Positions 16,124-25,427 of a DNA stretch of 64,000 nt are shown here, piece after piece. The DNA is from Paenibacillus sp. MAEPY2. Lineage in GTDB: Bacteria > Bacillota > Bacilli > Paenibacillales > Paenibacillaceae. The stretch spans positions 248,001 through 312,000 of the forward strand of contig NZ_AWUK01000013.1 in the NCBI RefSeq assembly GCF_000499205.1. Direction: 5' to 3'. Positions within the stretch are counted from its first letter, which is position 1. Each line of letters starts with the position of its first letter. The translations under genes were made by a program, and so were the position numbers. The notes below the pieces were generated by a model, which searched no databases, was not told where the DNA came from, and worked only from the letters and a program-made list of their open reading frames with translations.

Positions 16124-18862
16124 TTACTGTTTTTGGATCTCCAAAACAACGTTGTTCAGGAGATACAATACAATATTATCATTATCTTTGAGAGATTGCA
16201 CGCTTAAAGTGTTGTCACCCTGGTGAACAAATGCACCTGTACCCAGTGCAAAACGATAATTCGTGTCCGAAGTAGACTCGCGTTTAACCAAAATCTGATT
16301 ACCGACTCCATCGTAAGACCAGAACTGCTTGCCCATAACCGTTAACACTCTGAAACGAGTCGAATTGTCCGTATCTTTCGTCATTTCAACACGATCACCT
16401 ACGGTAAGGCTGCCCAGCGTGGTTAACGTAGATCCCGATTTGACCACTTTTACAGCCCCGCTAACAGGAACCGTCTCACTCTGACCGTTAAACAGCTTCA
16501 GTGTGACTGACGAAGCATCGACAGATGTCACCTCTGCAAGCGTGCGTTTAACCACCTGAACTACTTTAGGTGTAGTTCCCTCAAATGTTACGTTAATCAA
16601 GTTGCCCACTGTCAACTGTGATGCCGTAATAGTCTGACCGCTCTCTCCTGTCAGCACCGCTTGATCAACATAAAACTGACTTGTCAGCGAATCCGATTTT
16701 ACACGAACGCGACCATTCGTCTCTACAGAGACTACTTCAAATTGAGCAACGGTGTTCAAAGCCACTTTTTGCACATAGTCCTGATTCGAACCCAGCGTAA
16801 CTGTGACACTATCACCGATCTTCAAGTCACTCAGACTTGCTCCAGATTTGTTGTAGATCTCAATCGTTGGAACCGTAGAGTACGGCACAGTGATCGTTTG
16901 GCTTCCAGACAACAAACTGATTTTTTTGCCCGAAGTATCGATACTACTGATTGTACCTTCGTATTTGTAGATCACTTTAACAGATAGCGCACGAGTTCCC
17001 ACATACGTCAGATCCAATTTGCGACCATCATTCAACAAAGACTCCAATCCAGCAAGTGTTGGCTTCGATGTGTTGTAGTCCAGCTTCGTTTTGTCATCCA
17101 GCGTGAACACAAACGGTTTTTTATTGCTGTCGAGAACCGTCAATACTTTTGTTTTGCTGTTGTAGGATACAACAGAAACCCCGTTCATAGGCTCCATCTG
17201 ACGTCCGATCACTTGAATGCGTGTCACACGATCTTCAGAATTTAACGTAAGCTCAACCTGATCTCCATTGGTTGCGTCTGTAATCAGATCATTCAGCGTT
17301 GCATCCTGAATTCCGTTAATGACCACTTCCGGCTTTTCTGCCAGCAGCTTCGCTTCCAGCGATCCACCTTCACGTTTAAACGTCAGTGTGGATTGGTTAC
17401 CACCGATCTCCACCAGTGTACCGCGTAAAGACTGCTCTACACCTTGCGACAATTCCATCGTTTGCAGGATGCTGTCTTTCACCGTATATTTCACGGCACT
17501 TCCCGCTTTGAGATCAGCCAGGGAAAGGATTCGGTCCTGATAACGAATGATCAGATTATCGTTATAGGTGTATTGCTCAGTGGTTCCGGCTGCATTGGTA
17601 AGCTTAATGGTTTTGGCAGAAGTTGTTATTTCAGCAACGACACCACTATCACTTTTGTTGACAATACCGGACTTCACACGAATAACGACTGTCTTTTTGT
17701 CAGCCGAGAACGTCTCACGCTGTACTTCAATGGTGCTGTCTGTTGTAATATCAGACAGTTTAATTGTATTTCCGTTTTGATCGATAAATGCCGTTGCCTC
17801 ATCGTAGCCGTATGTTTCGTAATTCTCGCCTACAAACAAGCCAATTTTATTACCTGACAATGAACGAGCAAACGTACCTTCAACGCTTTCCACCTGCGGT
17901 GTAGCATCAACCACTTCCACATAAGAAGCCGTACCGGTAGTGCCTACAACCTGAACTTTTGTATACAGCTTCACATCCGCAGACGACGCACGGGATTCAC
18001 TGTCTTTTGTAAAGTAAGGCGTACTGCTGTTCACTGCAAAGTTGACGGCTTTTCCGTCTACCACCAACGTGATCTGCCCATCTTTTAACCCAGTAACATA
18101 ACCTGTGGATGTGTTCGGATACTTCGTATCCGTTAACGTTTCGCCACGGCTGAAGAATGTTGCGAGTTGAGCACGAGTTACAGAGCCGGTTGGATTAAAT
18201 TTGTTGCCATCTACACCTTTGGCAAGGTCCAGGCTTACAGCCAGATTGATGTACCCTTTGCCACTTTCGGAAATGCTATCATTATCCGCAAATCCGGTAG
18301 ATTGATTGTTTTGCGCCTTCGCTTCAGCATCTTTGTTCAGCGAACGGATCAGCAATTTCGTAATCCATTCACGTGATGCCGGTTTTTGTCCCCAGGATGT
18401 TTTGGACACATCCACTGTAGATTCTTCGGTTTTATCAATTAGTCCCAGTTGAAGCGCCAAAGCGACATATGGCTTGAAATAGTTTCCCACTTCCATATTT
18501 GTCGGTAATGCCGTAGCCGTGCTGTCGTTCAACTGGTTCTCCTTATTCATAAAACGGATCGCCATCGTCACAGCTTCCTGCTGCGTTACCGCGTCTCCCG
18601 GACGGAACAGGCCGTTGTTACCGAGAAGAATGCCTTGATAGGCCAGCTTGTACACATGTTTCTCAGCCCAGTATCCAACCTTGATATCACTGAACAAACC
18701 GGTTGGTGCAGCTGTATTGCTTGCAGTTGCAGTCTGACCCTGCCCCGTATCTGTTGATTCTGCTGCCATGGCTGCTCCGCCGGCGCTAAGGGCCATCATG
18801 CCTGCAAGCACGGCTGAAACTACTTTTTTAGAGTGTGATGGATTATTATATTTAAAAGTCAC
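16124..18862 (-). CDS. secreted S-layer-homology (SLH) domain protein
   Basis: A 912-residue surface protein. The signal peptide is at about 1-34 (KKVVSAVLAGMMALSAGGAAMAAE). Three SLH repeats then span about residues 52-245, including FSDIKVGYWAEKHVYKLAYQGILLG, FRPGDAVTQQEAV and FNPTGSVTRAQLATFFSR. SLH triplets bind pyruvylated secondary cell-wall polymers, anchoring the protein noncovalently. The remaining roughly 650 residues are repeated beta-rich modules of about 70-90 residues (phrases like GQITLVVDGKAVNF, TKVLTVLDSNKKPF, VTLKLFNGQSETV). They resemble tandem small beta domains with no catalytic motif. GTG at 18862 is the start, supported by GAGGGG nine nt upstream. It is the last gene of the amidase/GerMN surface cluster, with its own terminator. 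Confidence 0.9.
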   Translation of the reverse strand: MTFKYNNPSHSKKVVSAVLAGMMALSAGGAAMAAESTDTGQGQTATASNTAAPTGLFSDIKVGYWAEKHVYKLAYQGILLGNNGLFRPGDAVTQQEAVTMAIRFMNKENQLNDSTATALPTNMEVGNYFKPYVALALQLGLIDKTEESTVDVSKTSWGQKPASREWITKLLIRSLNKDAEAKAQNNQSTGFADNDSISESGKGYINLAVSLDLAKGVDGNKFNPTGSVTRAQLATFFSRGETLTDTKYPNTSTGYVTGLKDGQITLVVDGKAVNFAVNSSTPYFTKDSESRASSADVKLYTKVQVVGTTGTASYVEVVDATPQVESVEGTFARSLSGNKIGLFVGENYETYGYDEATAFIDQNGNTIKLSDITTDSTIEVQRETFSADKKTVVIRVKSGIVNKSDSGVVAEITTSAKTIKLTNAAGTTEQYTYNDNLIIRYQDRILSLADLKAGSAVKYTVKDSILQTMELSQGVEQSLRGTLVEIGGNQSTLTFKREGGSLEAKLLAEKPEVVINGIQDATLNDLITDATNGDQVELTLNSEDRVTRIQVIGRQMEPMNGVSVVSYNSKTKVLTVLDSNKKPFVFTLDDKTKLDYNTSKPTLAGLESLLNDGRKLDLTYVGTRALSVKVIYKYEGTISSIDTSGKKISLLSGSQTITVPYSTVPTIEIYNKSGASLSDLKIGDSVTVTLGSNQDYVQKVALNTVAQFEVVSVETNGRVRVKSDSLTSQFYVDQAVLTGESGQTITASQLTVGNLINVTFEGTTPKVVQVVKRTLAEVTSVDASSVTLKLFNGQSETVPVSGAVKVVKSGSTLTTLGSLTVGDRVEMTKDTDNSTRFRVLTVMGKQFWSYDGVGNQILVKRESTSDTNYRFALGTGAFVHQGDNTLSVQSLKDNDNIVLYLLNNVVLEIQKQ

Positions 18863-18934
18863 CTATGATTCCCCTCTCTCATGTAAAACGGCCGATATTC
18901 CGCAGATTCACGGTAAAACAACATGCTGTACAAC

Positions 18935-19618
18935 CTATTCGGATCGTGTCATTGGATGCTCAAGATCCACATGGCCCATCAAACTCTCCGATTGCTTGCC
19001 GTCTACCAGCAAATCCAGTGATTTGACTTCATCAAACTGGAAGAACGTTTGCTTCAAAGCATCGATGGCAAACACTTCGCCACCTGCGCCAAGACGTGCT
19101 GTGTCCGGCATATGGATATCCAGAGTAAGCGCACCGTCTTTGAACTGAACCGATTTCAATTCAATTTCTTTCGCCCAAAGGGGAACGAGTTTGTCGTCCT
19201 TGCTTTGTTGCAGCGCTGCAAATGCAGCCTTGTACTTGGCTTCATCCGAAGCGTAAGAAAGTTCTGCCGATGCTTTATGCAATTCCAACTCTTCCAGATC
19301 TGTGTAGTACACATCAATGGTCTTCTTCTCATTGCTTTCGGAAGTTCCAGGTTTCTCTGAAGTAGTTCCACCCGATGGAGTCGTTGTGCCCTCCGTACTA
19401 CCTTCTGTAGTATCCGGTGTCGTTGTCGTTGTATCCTCCGGTGCCACTGTCACGGGATCAGTAACATCCGTCTTATTCTGATCGTCAGACGCATTATTCT
19501 CTGCCCCCGCACCTTGAGTCTGATTTGGAGCTGGAGCTGCTGTTGGCTTGCTTCCACATCCAGCAGCAACTGTCATCACCGTTACCAGCAGCGCTGCAAT
19601 CCATAATTTTTTGTTCAT
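18935..19618 (-). CDS. GerMN-domain lipoprotein
   Basis: Lipoprotein with a clear lipobox (VAAGCGSK, Cys near residue 21), so it is anchored on the outer face of the membrane. A Thr/Glu/Pro-rich low-complexity spacer (about 25-95) is followed by a GerMN-type domain: IDVYYTDLEELELHKASAELSY, the YKAAFAALQQ helix and FKDGALTLDIHMPDTARLGAGGE. GerMN domains occur in the spore germination protein GerM and in other envelope lipoproteins, often next to amidases and peptidoglycan-binding proteins. Here it directly follows a stalk/AMIN/amidase gene (35-nt gap) and precedes the SLH gene, consistent with a wall-assembly role (inference). Confidence 0.82.
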   Translation of the reverse strand: MNKKLWIAALLVTVMTVAAGCGSKPTAAPAPNQTQGAGAENNASDDQNKTDVTDPVTVAPEDTTTTTPDTTEGSTEGTTTPSGGTTSEKPGTSESNEKKTIDVYYTDLEELELHKASAELSYASDEAKYKAAFAALQQSKDDKLVPLWAKEIELKSVQFKDGALTLDIHMPDTARLGAGGEVFAIDALKQTFFQFDEVKSLDLLVDGKQSESLMGHVDLEHPMTRSE

Positions 19619-19638
19619 TCTAACTCCGCCTCCTGATC

Positions 19639-19657
19639 ATAAGGGTTGAACCCTTAT
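19639..19657. repeat. hairpin overlapping the amidase stop codon
   Basis: ATAAGGGT-TGA-ACCCTTAT, an 8-bp perfect stem with a 3-nt loop. It spans the stop of the upstream amidase and sits just before the ribosome site of the GerMN gene. No T run follows, so it is more likely an mRNA-stability or coupling element than a terminator. Confidence 0.45.
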
Positions 19658-21066
19658 TTAATTCCCAGATACTCCTTGATCCCTGCAACAATCCCTTTGG
19701 CTACACTGTTCTGGAAACTTTCAGTGAACAATGCCGCTTCATCACTTTTGTTGCTCAGGAAACCGGCTTCCAGCAAAACTGCCGGCATCGTTGTTTCACG
19801 GGTTACGTGGAGACTTGCCGTTTTTACTCCGCGGTCCTTCAGGCCAGATGATTGCAGAAGGTACTTGTGCATCACCGTAGCCAATGCCTTGCTATTTGAA
19901 CGGGTGTAATACGTCTCCACACCGTTTGCCGCTGCAGACCCGCTGTTCGCATGAATGGAAATAAAGATATCCGCCTTCAATTTTTCTGCAATCTTTACTC
20001 GTTCACTCAAAGCCAAAAATGTATCATCGCTGCGCGTCAGCACAACGTCAATGTTGGATTCTTTTTTCAGCAATGCTTCCACTTTCAGAGCCATTGCCAG
20101 ATTGAAGTCTTTTTCCTTCTTGCCGGTTACACCGATGGCTCCTGGATCCTGATCACCGTGTCCAGCGTCTACAACAACAACTTTTTTGCCGTTGTTTCCA
20201 ACAGGAGGCTGCGGCGTTGTAGTGCCTTCTTTGTTCAGATCAATCATAACCAGACCAGAGTCACTTTGCACGTCATAACCTTTGGCATTACTCAGATCAA
20301 TGACAAAACGAAGGGTCGAAGGACTATTGCTGTACAGGGAATAACGAATCTTCGACACATCCGGATATCCACTCACTACAAGCTGTCCATTCTGGTTGCT
20401 GTCCAAAGCTTGTCCTTCACTAAAAGAATCAGCGAATGCGGTATTTGGCAAGTCTATAACGATTCGATCCGGTCCTGTCATCGTGAAGACGTTCGGCTTC
20501 GTATTTCCGCTTGTTGCAATCAAAAAGCGGTTGTCACTGAAGCTGATGCCGTTCACCAGTACAAGACCATCCTGATCCGATCCTCCACCATCATTACCAG
20601 AGTTCGGAGGAGTAGTTGTCCCGTTTCCGGAACCTGAATTCTGGGTAACTAATGTTACCGTCTTCGTTGTATTGTTCCAACCCACCTTAAGACCCATTTG
20701 CTCACCAATGAACCTTAAAGGCACAAGTGTGGTTCCATTTTTCACGAGTGGCGGGGCATCCAGGTTCACGTTACTGCCGTTCACCGTTGCCGTCTTCTGT
20801 CCAACAATCATCTGCATGGCAGTGTGGTCTTTGCTAATAGTCACGGTGCTTGTTGCCTGTTTCCAGTCCACACCATATCCCAGGCTCTCCGAAATAACCC
20901 GAATCGGAACCATCACTTTGCTATTGATGATTTCCGCCTTGGCATCCGAAGGCTGCACAATTTCTTTCCCATCTAGGATAATGTGCGTATCTGCTGCTGC
21001 ATGACTATAGCCCGGGAAAACGAGCCCAAAGACAAATAACAGTACCAAAAAACCGAACTTCTTCAT
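19654..21066 (-). CDS. N-acetylmuramoyl-L-alanine amidase with stalk and AMIN domains
   Basis: Secreted peptidoglycan amidase that cuts the bond between MurNAc and the stem peptide. Domains in order: signal peptide (1-24); copper-amine-oxidase-N-like stalk domain (about 30-140, with VMVPIRVISESLGYGVDWKQ and LVPLRFIGEQMGLKVGWN); Gly/Ser/Asn linker; AMIN domain (about 170-275); Amidase_3 zinc domain (about 290-470). The zinc site is visible as VVDAGHGDQDPGA, a glutamate in the KEKDFNLAMALKVEALL region and FISIHANSG. The catalytic glutamate is in VLLEAGFLSNKSDE. A paralogue with the same domain order lies directly upstream. Confidence 0.93.
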   Translation of the reverse strand: MKKFGFLVLLFVFGLVFPGYSHAAADTHIILDGKEIVQPSDAKAEIINSKVMVPIRVISESLGYGVDWKQATSTVTISKDHTAMQMIVGQKTATVNGSNVNLDAPPLVKNGTTLVPLRFIGEQMGLKVGWNNTTKTVTLVTQNSGSGNGTTTPPNSGNDGGGSDQDGLVLVNGISFSDNRFLIATSGNTKPNVFTMTGPDRIVIDLPNTAFADSFSEGQALDSNQNGQLVVSGYPDVSKIRYSLYSNSPSTLRFVIDLSNAKGYDVQSDSGLVMIDLNKEGTTTPQPPVGNNGKKVVVVDAGHGDQDPGAIGVTGKKEKDFNLAMALKVEALLKKESNIDVVLTRSDDTFLALSERVKIAEKLKADIFISIHANSGSAAANGVETYYTRSNSKALATVMHKYLLQSSGLKDRGVKTASLHVTRETTMPAVLLEAGFLSNKSDEAALFTESFQNSVAKGIVAGIKEYLGIK

Positions 21067-21324
21067 CCTTCACCCCTACCATTCTCATATTTTTTTGCCG
21101 CATGTTGTGCACCTTCAGCTCCGACTGACCACTGAGGCATTACCAGACACCTATTAGACGCCCTGTACTCTCAAAAGTTGCGAATATATTCCAACATAAC
21201 AGAAAAAAAACGTTGTCAAATCAAGCTTTTTCTACATTTTATTGTCTGTATTTTTCCTTATTTATCAATTATGCATCTCGAAACAACGGACTACCCTGAC
21301 CTTCATATTTGCGCACAACCTTTA

Positions 21325-22731
21325 TTAAAGACCCAAATATTCAACAATTCCGTCTACGATGGCCTGTGCACATTTGTTCTGATACTCTTCGGTCAGCATC
21401 AATGCTTCATCCGCAGGATTACTCAGAAATCCGAGTTCAAGCAGAACCGCCGGCATCGTTGTTTCACGGGTTACATGCAGACTTGCCGTTTTGACTCCCC
21501 GATCCTTAAATCCCGTAATCGGCAACACATGCTTGTGCAAAATGTCGGCCAAATCCTTACTCTCTTTACGACTGTACAACGTTTCAATTCCATTGGGAAC
21601 AGGGGTTGTAAACTTGTTTCCATGGATCGACACAAAAATATCCGCCTGATTCAGTTGAGCGATATCCACACGTTGCTGCAGGGATAATTCCGTGTCATCC
21701 TGCCTTGTAATTACCGTCTGAATCTCCGCATGCTGTTGTAGAAGTGCCTGAACTTTGAGTCCCACAGCCAAATTAAAGTCCTTCTCATAGGCGCCTGTCA
21801 CACTGACGGCCCCCGACTGTCGTCCACCATGTCCCGGATCAATAATCACGACCTTTTTGCCATCATTGGTTGGCAAAGCAGGCTGACTGGTTAATTCTCC
21901 ATTACTCAGTGCAAGATCAACAAGCAACACGTTGTTCTCGCCCAGTGACCATTTGGCGGTCGCCACCTGACTCAGATCGAGGACCACACGTACCGTTGAA
22001 GGCGTTTGACTAAACACTGCATATCGCACCTTGGAAACCAGTGATGAATCCGTAACCAAAAGAGTTCCGCTGCCATCCGGATTGGTAGCCTGTCCCTGGA
22101 TGAACTCCTTGGCAAATGTGGTGTCAGGCAGATCTACGATGATCCGATCGGGTCCGCTTAGACTGGAAATCTTCGGTGTGATTCTCCCATTCGTCGCCAG
22201 GATCAAACGATCTCCGCCGAAGCTGATGCTTTGAAGCTCAGACAGACCATCCGGCTCAGGAGCTTCCACGGGATCAATTTCACTTTCCGTATCTGCTACA
22301 GGAGGGATGCTGGCTAGGCTTACGGTCTTGGTTCCATTGTCCCATCCCACACGCAGACCCATGCCCTCACCGACAAATCGTAACGGAACCAGTGTAGTTC
22401 CCTGTTTAATAAGAGGCGGTGAATCGAGAGTTACCCGATTTCCATTTACCGTGGCAGCATCTTCACCTGCAGTCATCTGGATATTGCTGTTGCCTTTGAG
22501 AATACGAACGGTCTGGGTGGCTTTCTCCCATTTCACCTGATAACCGAGGTTTTCAGAGACGATTCGGATGGGCACCATCACGGTTTTGCCAATATTCTCG
22601 GCCGGAGCTCCTGACTGTTGATTAATGGTCACACCGTCCAGCACAATCGAGGGAGACGAATCGGCATTTGCCATGACAGGAAATAAACACAGGAACAGAA
22701 AAACAAAGACTGCTGCCGACCATTTCTTCAT
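21325..22731 (-). CDS. N-acetylmuramoyl-L-alanine amidase, paralogue with stalk and AMIN domains
   Basis: 468 residues with the same architecture as the next gene downstream: signal peptide, stalk domain (VMVPIRIVSENLGYQVKWEKA, LVPLRFVGEGMGLRVGWD), AMIN domain and Amidase_3 domain. The latter has IDPGHGGRQSGA, KDFNLAVGLKVQALLQQ, FVSIHGNKF and VLLELGFLSNPADE. Almost identical stretches (for example VTRETTMPAVLLE) show tandem duplication, while the linker and the interior have diverged. The HANSG motif reads HGNKF here, keeping the zinc histidine. The 258-nt gap to the downstream paralogue contains no terminator, but could hold a promoter. Confidence 0.92.
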   Translation of the reverse strand: MKKWSAAVFVFLFLCLFPVMANADSSPSIVLDGVTINQQSGAPAENIGKTVMVPIRIVSENLGYQVKWEKATQTVRILKGNSNIQMTAGEDAATVNGNRVTLDSPPLIKQGTTLVPLRFVGEGMGLRVGWDNGTKTVSLASIPPVADTESEIDPVEAPEPDGLSELQSISFGGDRLILATNGRITPKISSLSGPDRIIVDLPDTTFAKEFIQGQATNPDGSGTLLVTDSSLVSKVRYAVFSQTPSTVRVVLDLSQVATAKWSLGENNVLLVDLALSNGELTSQPALPTNDGKKVVIIDPGHGGRQSGAVSVTGAYEKDFNLAVGLKVQALLQQHAEIQTVITRQDDTELSLQQRVDIAQLNQADIFVSIHGNKFTTPVPNGIETLYSRKESKDLADILHKHVLPITGFKDRGVKTASLHVTRETTMPAVLLELGFLSNPADEALMLTEEYQNKCAQAIVDGIVEYLGL

Positions 22732-22923
22732 ACATCAACCACCATTCTGTTTGTCTTTTGAACCTTCGATCTGATTCGCTGTGATGCAGCACTCGACTCT
22801 ATCTACCCTTCCATAATCTACTAATCAGTTTATCAGATATTGTCACTCCATCCGGTTACAACGTTGTCATATTTAGTCGGAATACCCTGCAATTCGAAGA
22901 CAGAATTGCATCGTTGTAAATGC

Positions 22924-22981
22924 AAAAAAACCTCCAATTCGAGCCAAGGAACGGTGAAGTTCCCTGCACGATTGGAGGTTT
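22924..22981 (-). terminator. intrinsic terminator of leuCD
   Basis: Arms AAACCTCCAAT/ATTGGAGGTTT enclose an inner hairpin (GGAAC/GTTCC), with seven T residues following on the minus strand. It starts 25 nt after the leuD stop. The other part of 22732-23005 is the leader of the upstream-lying amidase gene. Confidence 0.85.
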
Positions 22982-23005
22982 GATATACGAAGTACAGATG
23001 AAAGA

Positions 23006-23623
23006 TTAGACTGAGGCCGTTTGTCCAAACAATTTAGCCGCATGGCGTTGTTCGTAAGCTGCTATTTCGTCATCATGTTGAAGTGTGAGACCAATATCGT
23101 CCAGTCCTTGCAACAGGAATTGACGACGATGCTCATCCAGATCAAAATCAATATGCAGCCCGTAAGCATCTGTAATCGTTTTGTTTTCCAGATTCACATT
23201 CATCTCATAGCCTTCATGAGTCGCTGTACGCTGGAACAGATCTTCTACCTGCTCTTCGGACAGCTTGATCGGCAAGATCCCGTTCTTGAAGCAGTTATTA
23301 TAGAAGATATCGGCATAGGAAGGTGCAATTACGCAACGGAATCCGTAATCCATAATCGCCCATGGAGCATGCTCACGGGAAGATCCACAGCCAAAGTTAG
23401 CGCGTGAGATCAGAATAGATGCACCTTCGTAGCGAGGTTTATTCATTTCGAAGGAAGGGTTGTTGTTGCCCTCTTCGTCAAAACGCCATTCGTAGAACAA
23501 AAATTGTCCAAATCCGGTCCGTTCGATCCGTTTCAAAAATTGTTTCGGAATGATTGCATCTGTATCTACATTGACCCGGTCTACCGGTGCAACGATGCCT
23601 TGCAGTGTTTTGAATTCATCCAT
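23006..23623 (-). CDS. leuD: 3-isopropylmalate dehydratase small subunit
   Basis: Swivel-domain subunit of isopropylmalate isomerase (leucine synthesis, 2- to 3-isopropylmalate). 205 residues with the family motifs [21 protein letters not shown] near 17-37, the substrate-loop [15 protein letters not shown] near 75-90, and KNGILPIKL. Length fits the bacterial small subunit. It lies 32 nt after leuC in the same direction, and the pair ends in a terminator. Confidence 0.96.
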   Translation of the reverse strand: MDEFKTLQGIVAPVDRVNVDTDAIIPKQFLKRIERTGFGQFLFYEWRFDEEGNNNPSFEMNKPRYEGASILISRANFGCGSSREHAPWAIMDYGFRCVIAPSYADIFYNNCFKNGILPIKLSEEQVEDLFQRTATHEGYEMNVNLENKTITDAYGLHIDFDLDEHRRQFLLQGLDDIGLTLQHDDEIAAYEQRHAAKLFGQTASV

Positions 23624-23655
23624 ATCATTCGTTCTCCCTTCAATCCGTTCCTTTG

Positions 23656-25077
23656 TTAGATAGCTGCTTCCGTTTTGAAATTCCAGTCACGTACGTCTAC
23701 GAAGTGTCCCTTAACCGCTGCTGCTGCCGCCATTGCAGGAGATACGAGGTGAGTCCGTCCTCCGCGTCCCTGACGTCCTTCGAAGTTACGGTTGGAAGTC
23801 GAAGCACAACGTTGTCCTGGTTTCAATACATCCGGGTTCATTGCCAGACACATACTGCACCCTGCATCACGCCATTCAAATCCAGCCTCTGTGAAGATTT
23901 TATCCAGACCTTCTTTTTCGGCCTGAATTTTAACACGTCCCGAGCCTGGAACAACGATCGCTGTAACGTTACTGGATACGGTGTGGCCTTTAGCTACCTG
24001 TGCAGCAGCACGCAGATCTTCAATCCGTCCATTGGTGCATGAACCGATAAATACATAATCAACCGGAATTTCGGAGATCGGTGTTCCAGGTTCCAAGCCC
24101 ATATATTCAAGCGCTTTTTCAGCTGCTTTACGTTCGTTTTCTGTTGGCAGTTCAGCCGGGACAGGAACTTTCGAAGAAATGTCGGTTCCCATTCCTGGGC
24201 TAGTACCCCAAGTTACTTGCGGAATTAATGATTCCACATCGATTTCAACGATACGGTCGAATTCAGCACCTTCGTCAGTTACAAGCTCTTTCCAGGCAGC
24301 AACCGCTTCATCGAATTTGCCATCGGCAGGTACGTATTCACGTCCACGCAGATATTCAAATGTGGTTTCATCCGGAGCAATCATACCCGCTCTTGCTCCA
24401 CCTTCAATGGACATGTTGCAGACGGTCATACGCTCTTCCATGCTCAGTTCACGGATCGATTCACCCGTATATTCAATAACATATCCAGTAGCAAAGTCTG
24501 TACCGTATTTGGCGATGACTGCGAGAATCATATCCTTCGCGGTTACACCCGGGTTACGTTTGCCGACAAAACGAACTTCCATTGTTTTGGCTTTGGCTTG
24601 CTGTAAACATTGGGTTGCCATAACATGCTCTACTTCACTCGTACCGATACCGAATGCGAGTGCACCAAATGCACCATGTGTAGATGTGTGGCTGTCACCA
24701 CATACAATTGTTTTACCTGGATGAGTCAGGCCCAGTTCAGGTCCCATAACGTGTACAACACCTTGATCGATGGTATCCAGATCATACAGTTTTACGCCGA
24801 AGTCACGGCAGTTTTGTGAAAGTGTGTCGATTTGTTGTTTGGAGATTGGATCCGTAATGTTGAAGCGATCCTTCGTTGGAACGTTGTGATCCATTGTTGC
24901 AAACGTAAGTTCAGGGCGACGGACTTTACGACCGCTCAGACGCAGACCTTCAAACGCCTGTGGCGATGTTACTTCATGCACCAGATGCAGATCGATGTAC
25001 AAAATGCTTGGTTTGCCTTCTTCCTGATGAATCACGTGATTTTCCCAAATTTTCTCAAACATCGTTTTTTTACTCAT
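23656..25077 (-). CDS. leuC: 3-isopropylmalate dehydratase large subunit
   Basis: Iron-sulphur subunit of isopropylmalate isomerase. The three cluster-ligating cysteines appear in [15 protein letters not shown] (about residue 350) and [13 protein letters not shown] (about 410-415). Aconitase-family motifs [28 protein letters not shown] are present near 130-157. The open frame reaches GTG at 25086, but the ribosome site GAGGTGA fits ATG at 25080 or 25077; 25077 ([15 protein letters not shown]) matches the family N-terminus best. Upstream lie a promoter, LysR-like dyads and a Fur-like box (see separate entries), implying regulation of this [4Fe-4S] enzyme by metabolite and perhaps iron status. 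Confidence 0.95.
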   Translation of the reverse strand: MSKKTMFEKIWENHVIHQEEGKPSILYIDLHLVHEVTSPQAFEGLRLSGRKVRRPELTFATMDHNVPTKDRFNITDPISKQQIDTLSQNCRDFGVKLYDLDTIDQGVVHVMGPELGLTHPGKTIVCGDSHTSTHGAFGALAFGIGTSEVEHVMATQCLQQAKAKTMEVRFVGKRNPGVTAKDMILAVIAKYGTDFATGYVIEYTGESIRELSMEERMTVCNMSIEGGARAGMIAPDETTFEYLRGREYVPADGKFDEAVAAWKELVTDEGAEFDRIVEIDVESLIPQVTWGTSPGMGTDISSKVPVPAELPTENERKAAEKALEYMGLEPGTPISEIPVDYVFIGSCTNGRIEDLRAAAQVAKGHTVSSNVTAIVVPGSGRVKIQAEKEGLDKIFTEAGFEWRDAGCSMCLAMNPDVLKPGQRCASTSNRNFEGRQGRGGRTHLVSPAMAAAAAVKGHFVDVRDWNFKTEAAI

Positions 25078-25155
25078 CATTTTCACCTCATCATAAGTTC
25101 GGTCCTTGGAAGAGCCTACGTTGTTCCTCTAAAAGTGAAGCTCTTGAATGACATA

Positions 25156-25221
25156 AATATATCACCCTGTCCTTCATTGTTCCAAGATATAATATCTATA
25201 GATGTAATAGGTTTAACCTAT
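25156..25221 (-). promoter_or_regulatory. leuC promoter with LysR-type dyads
   Basis: On the minus strand TTGGAA (25180-25185), 18-nt spacer and TATATT (25156-25161) form a sigma-A-like promoter with a leader of about 70 nt. Upstream lie two dyads: ATCTATAGAT (25194-25203) and near-perfect ATAGGTTAAACCTAT (25207-25221). Their spacing from the -35 box is typical of LysR-family activation sites. No regulator gene is adjacent. Confidence 0.6.
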
Positions 25222-25269
25222 AATGAGGCAAAAGCAAATAAACCATAGCTATACGCAGAGGTTTCAATT

Positions 25270-25328
25270 GATAACAATTATCATTATCATATAAGTCTTA
25301 TACTACGGTCCAGCTTCGTCGCTGTCAA
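25270..25328 (-). promoter_or_regulatory. second upstream promoter overlapped by a Fur-like box
   Basis: GATAACAATTATCATTATC (25270-25288) matches 17 of 19 positions of the classical Fur box. It lies where the start point would be for a minus-strand promoter TTGACA (25323-25328), 17-nt spacer, TAGTAT (25300-25305). This sits about 200 nt upstream of leuC. The stretch 25087-25427 otherwise holds only the leuC promoter and the terminator of the phosphatase gene. Confidence 0.55.
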
Positions 25329-25346
25329 CGCTTTTTATGCAAAATA

Positions 25347-25373
25347 GAAAAAAGCAGCCCTGTTACCAGGGCT
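25347..25373 (-). terminator. intrinsic terminator of the metallophosphatase gene
   Basis: Stem AGCCCTG/CAGGGCT with a TTAC-type loop is followed by T6-C-TATTTT on the minus strand. It is about 55 nt past the stop at 25428. Its 3' arm and tail are identical over 24 nt (25339-25362) to the terminator after the GH1 gene (34028-34051). Confidence 0.85.
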
Positions 25374-25427
25374 ACCATGACTACATCTCGCCTGTTCCAT
25401 ACGTGCGTATTCCCCATATCTATCCAT

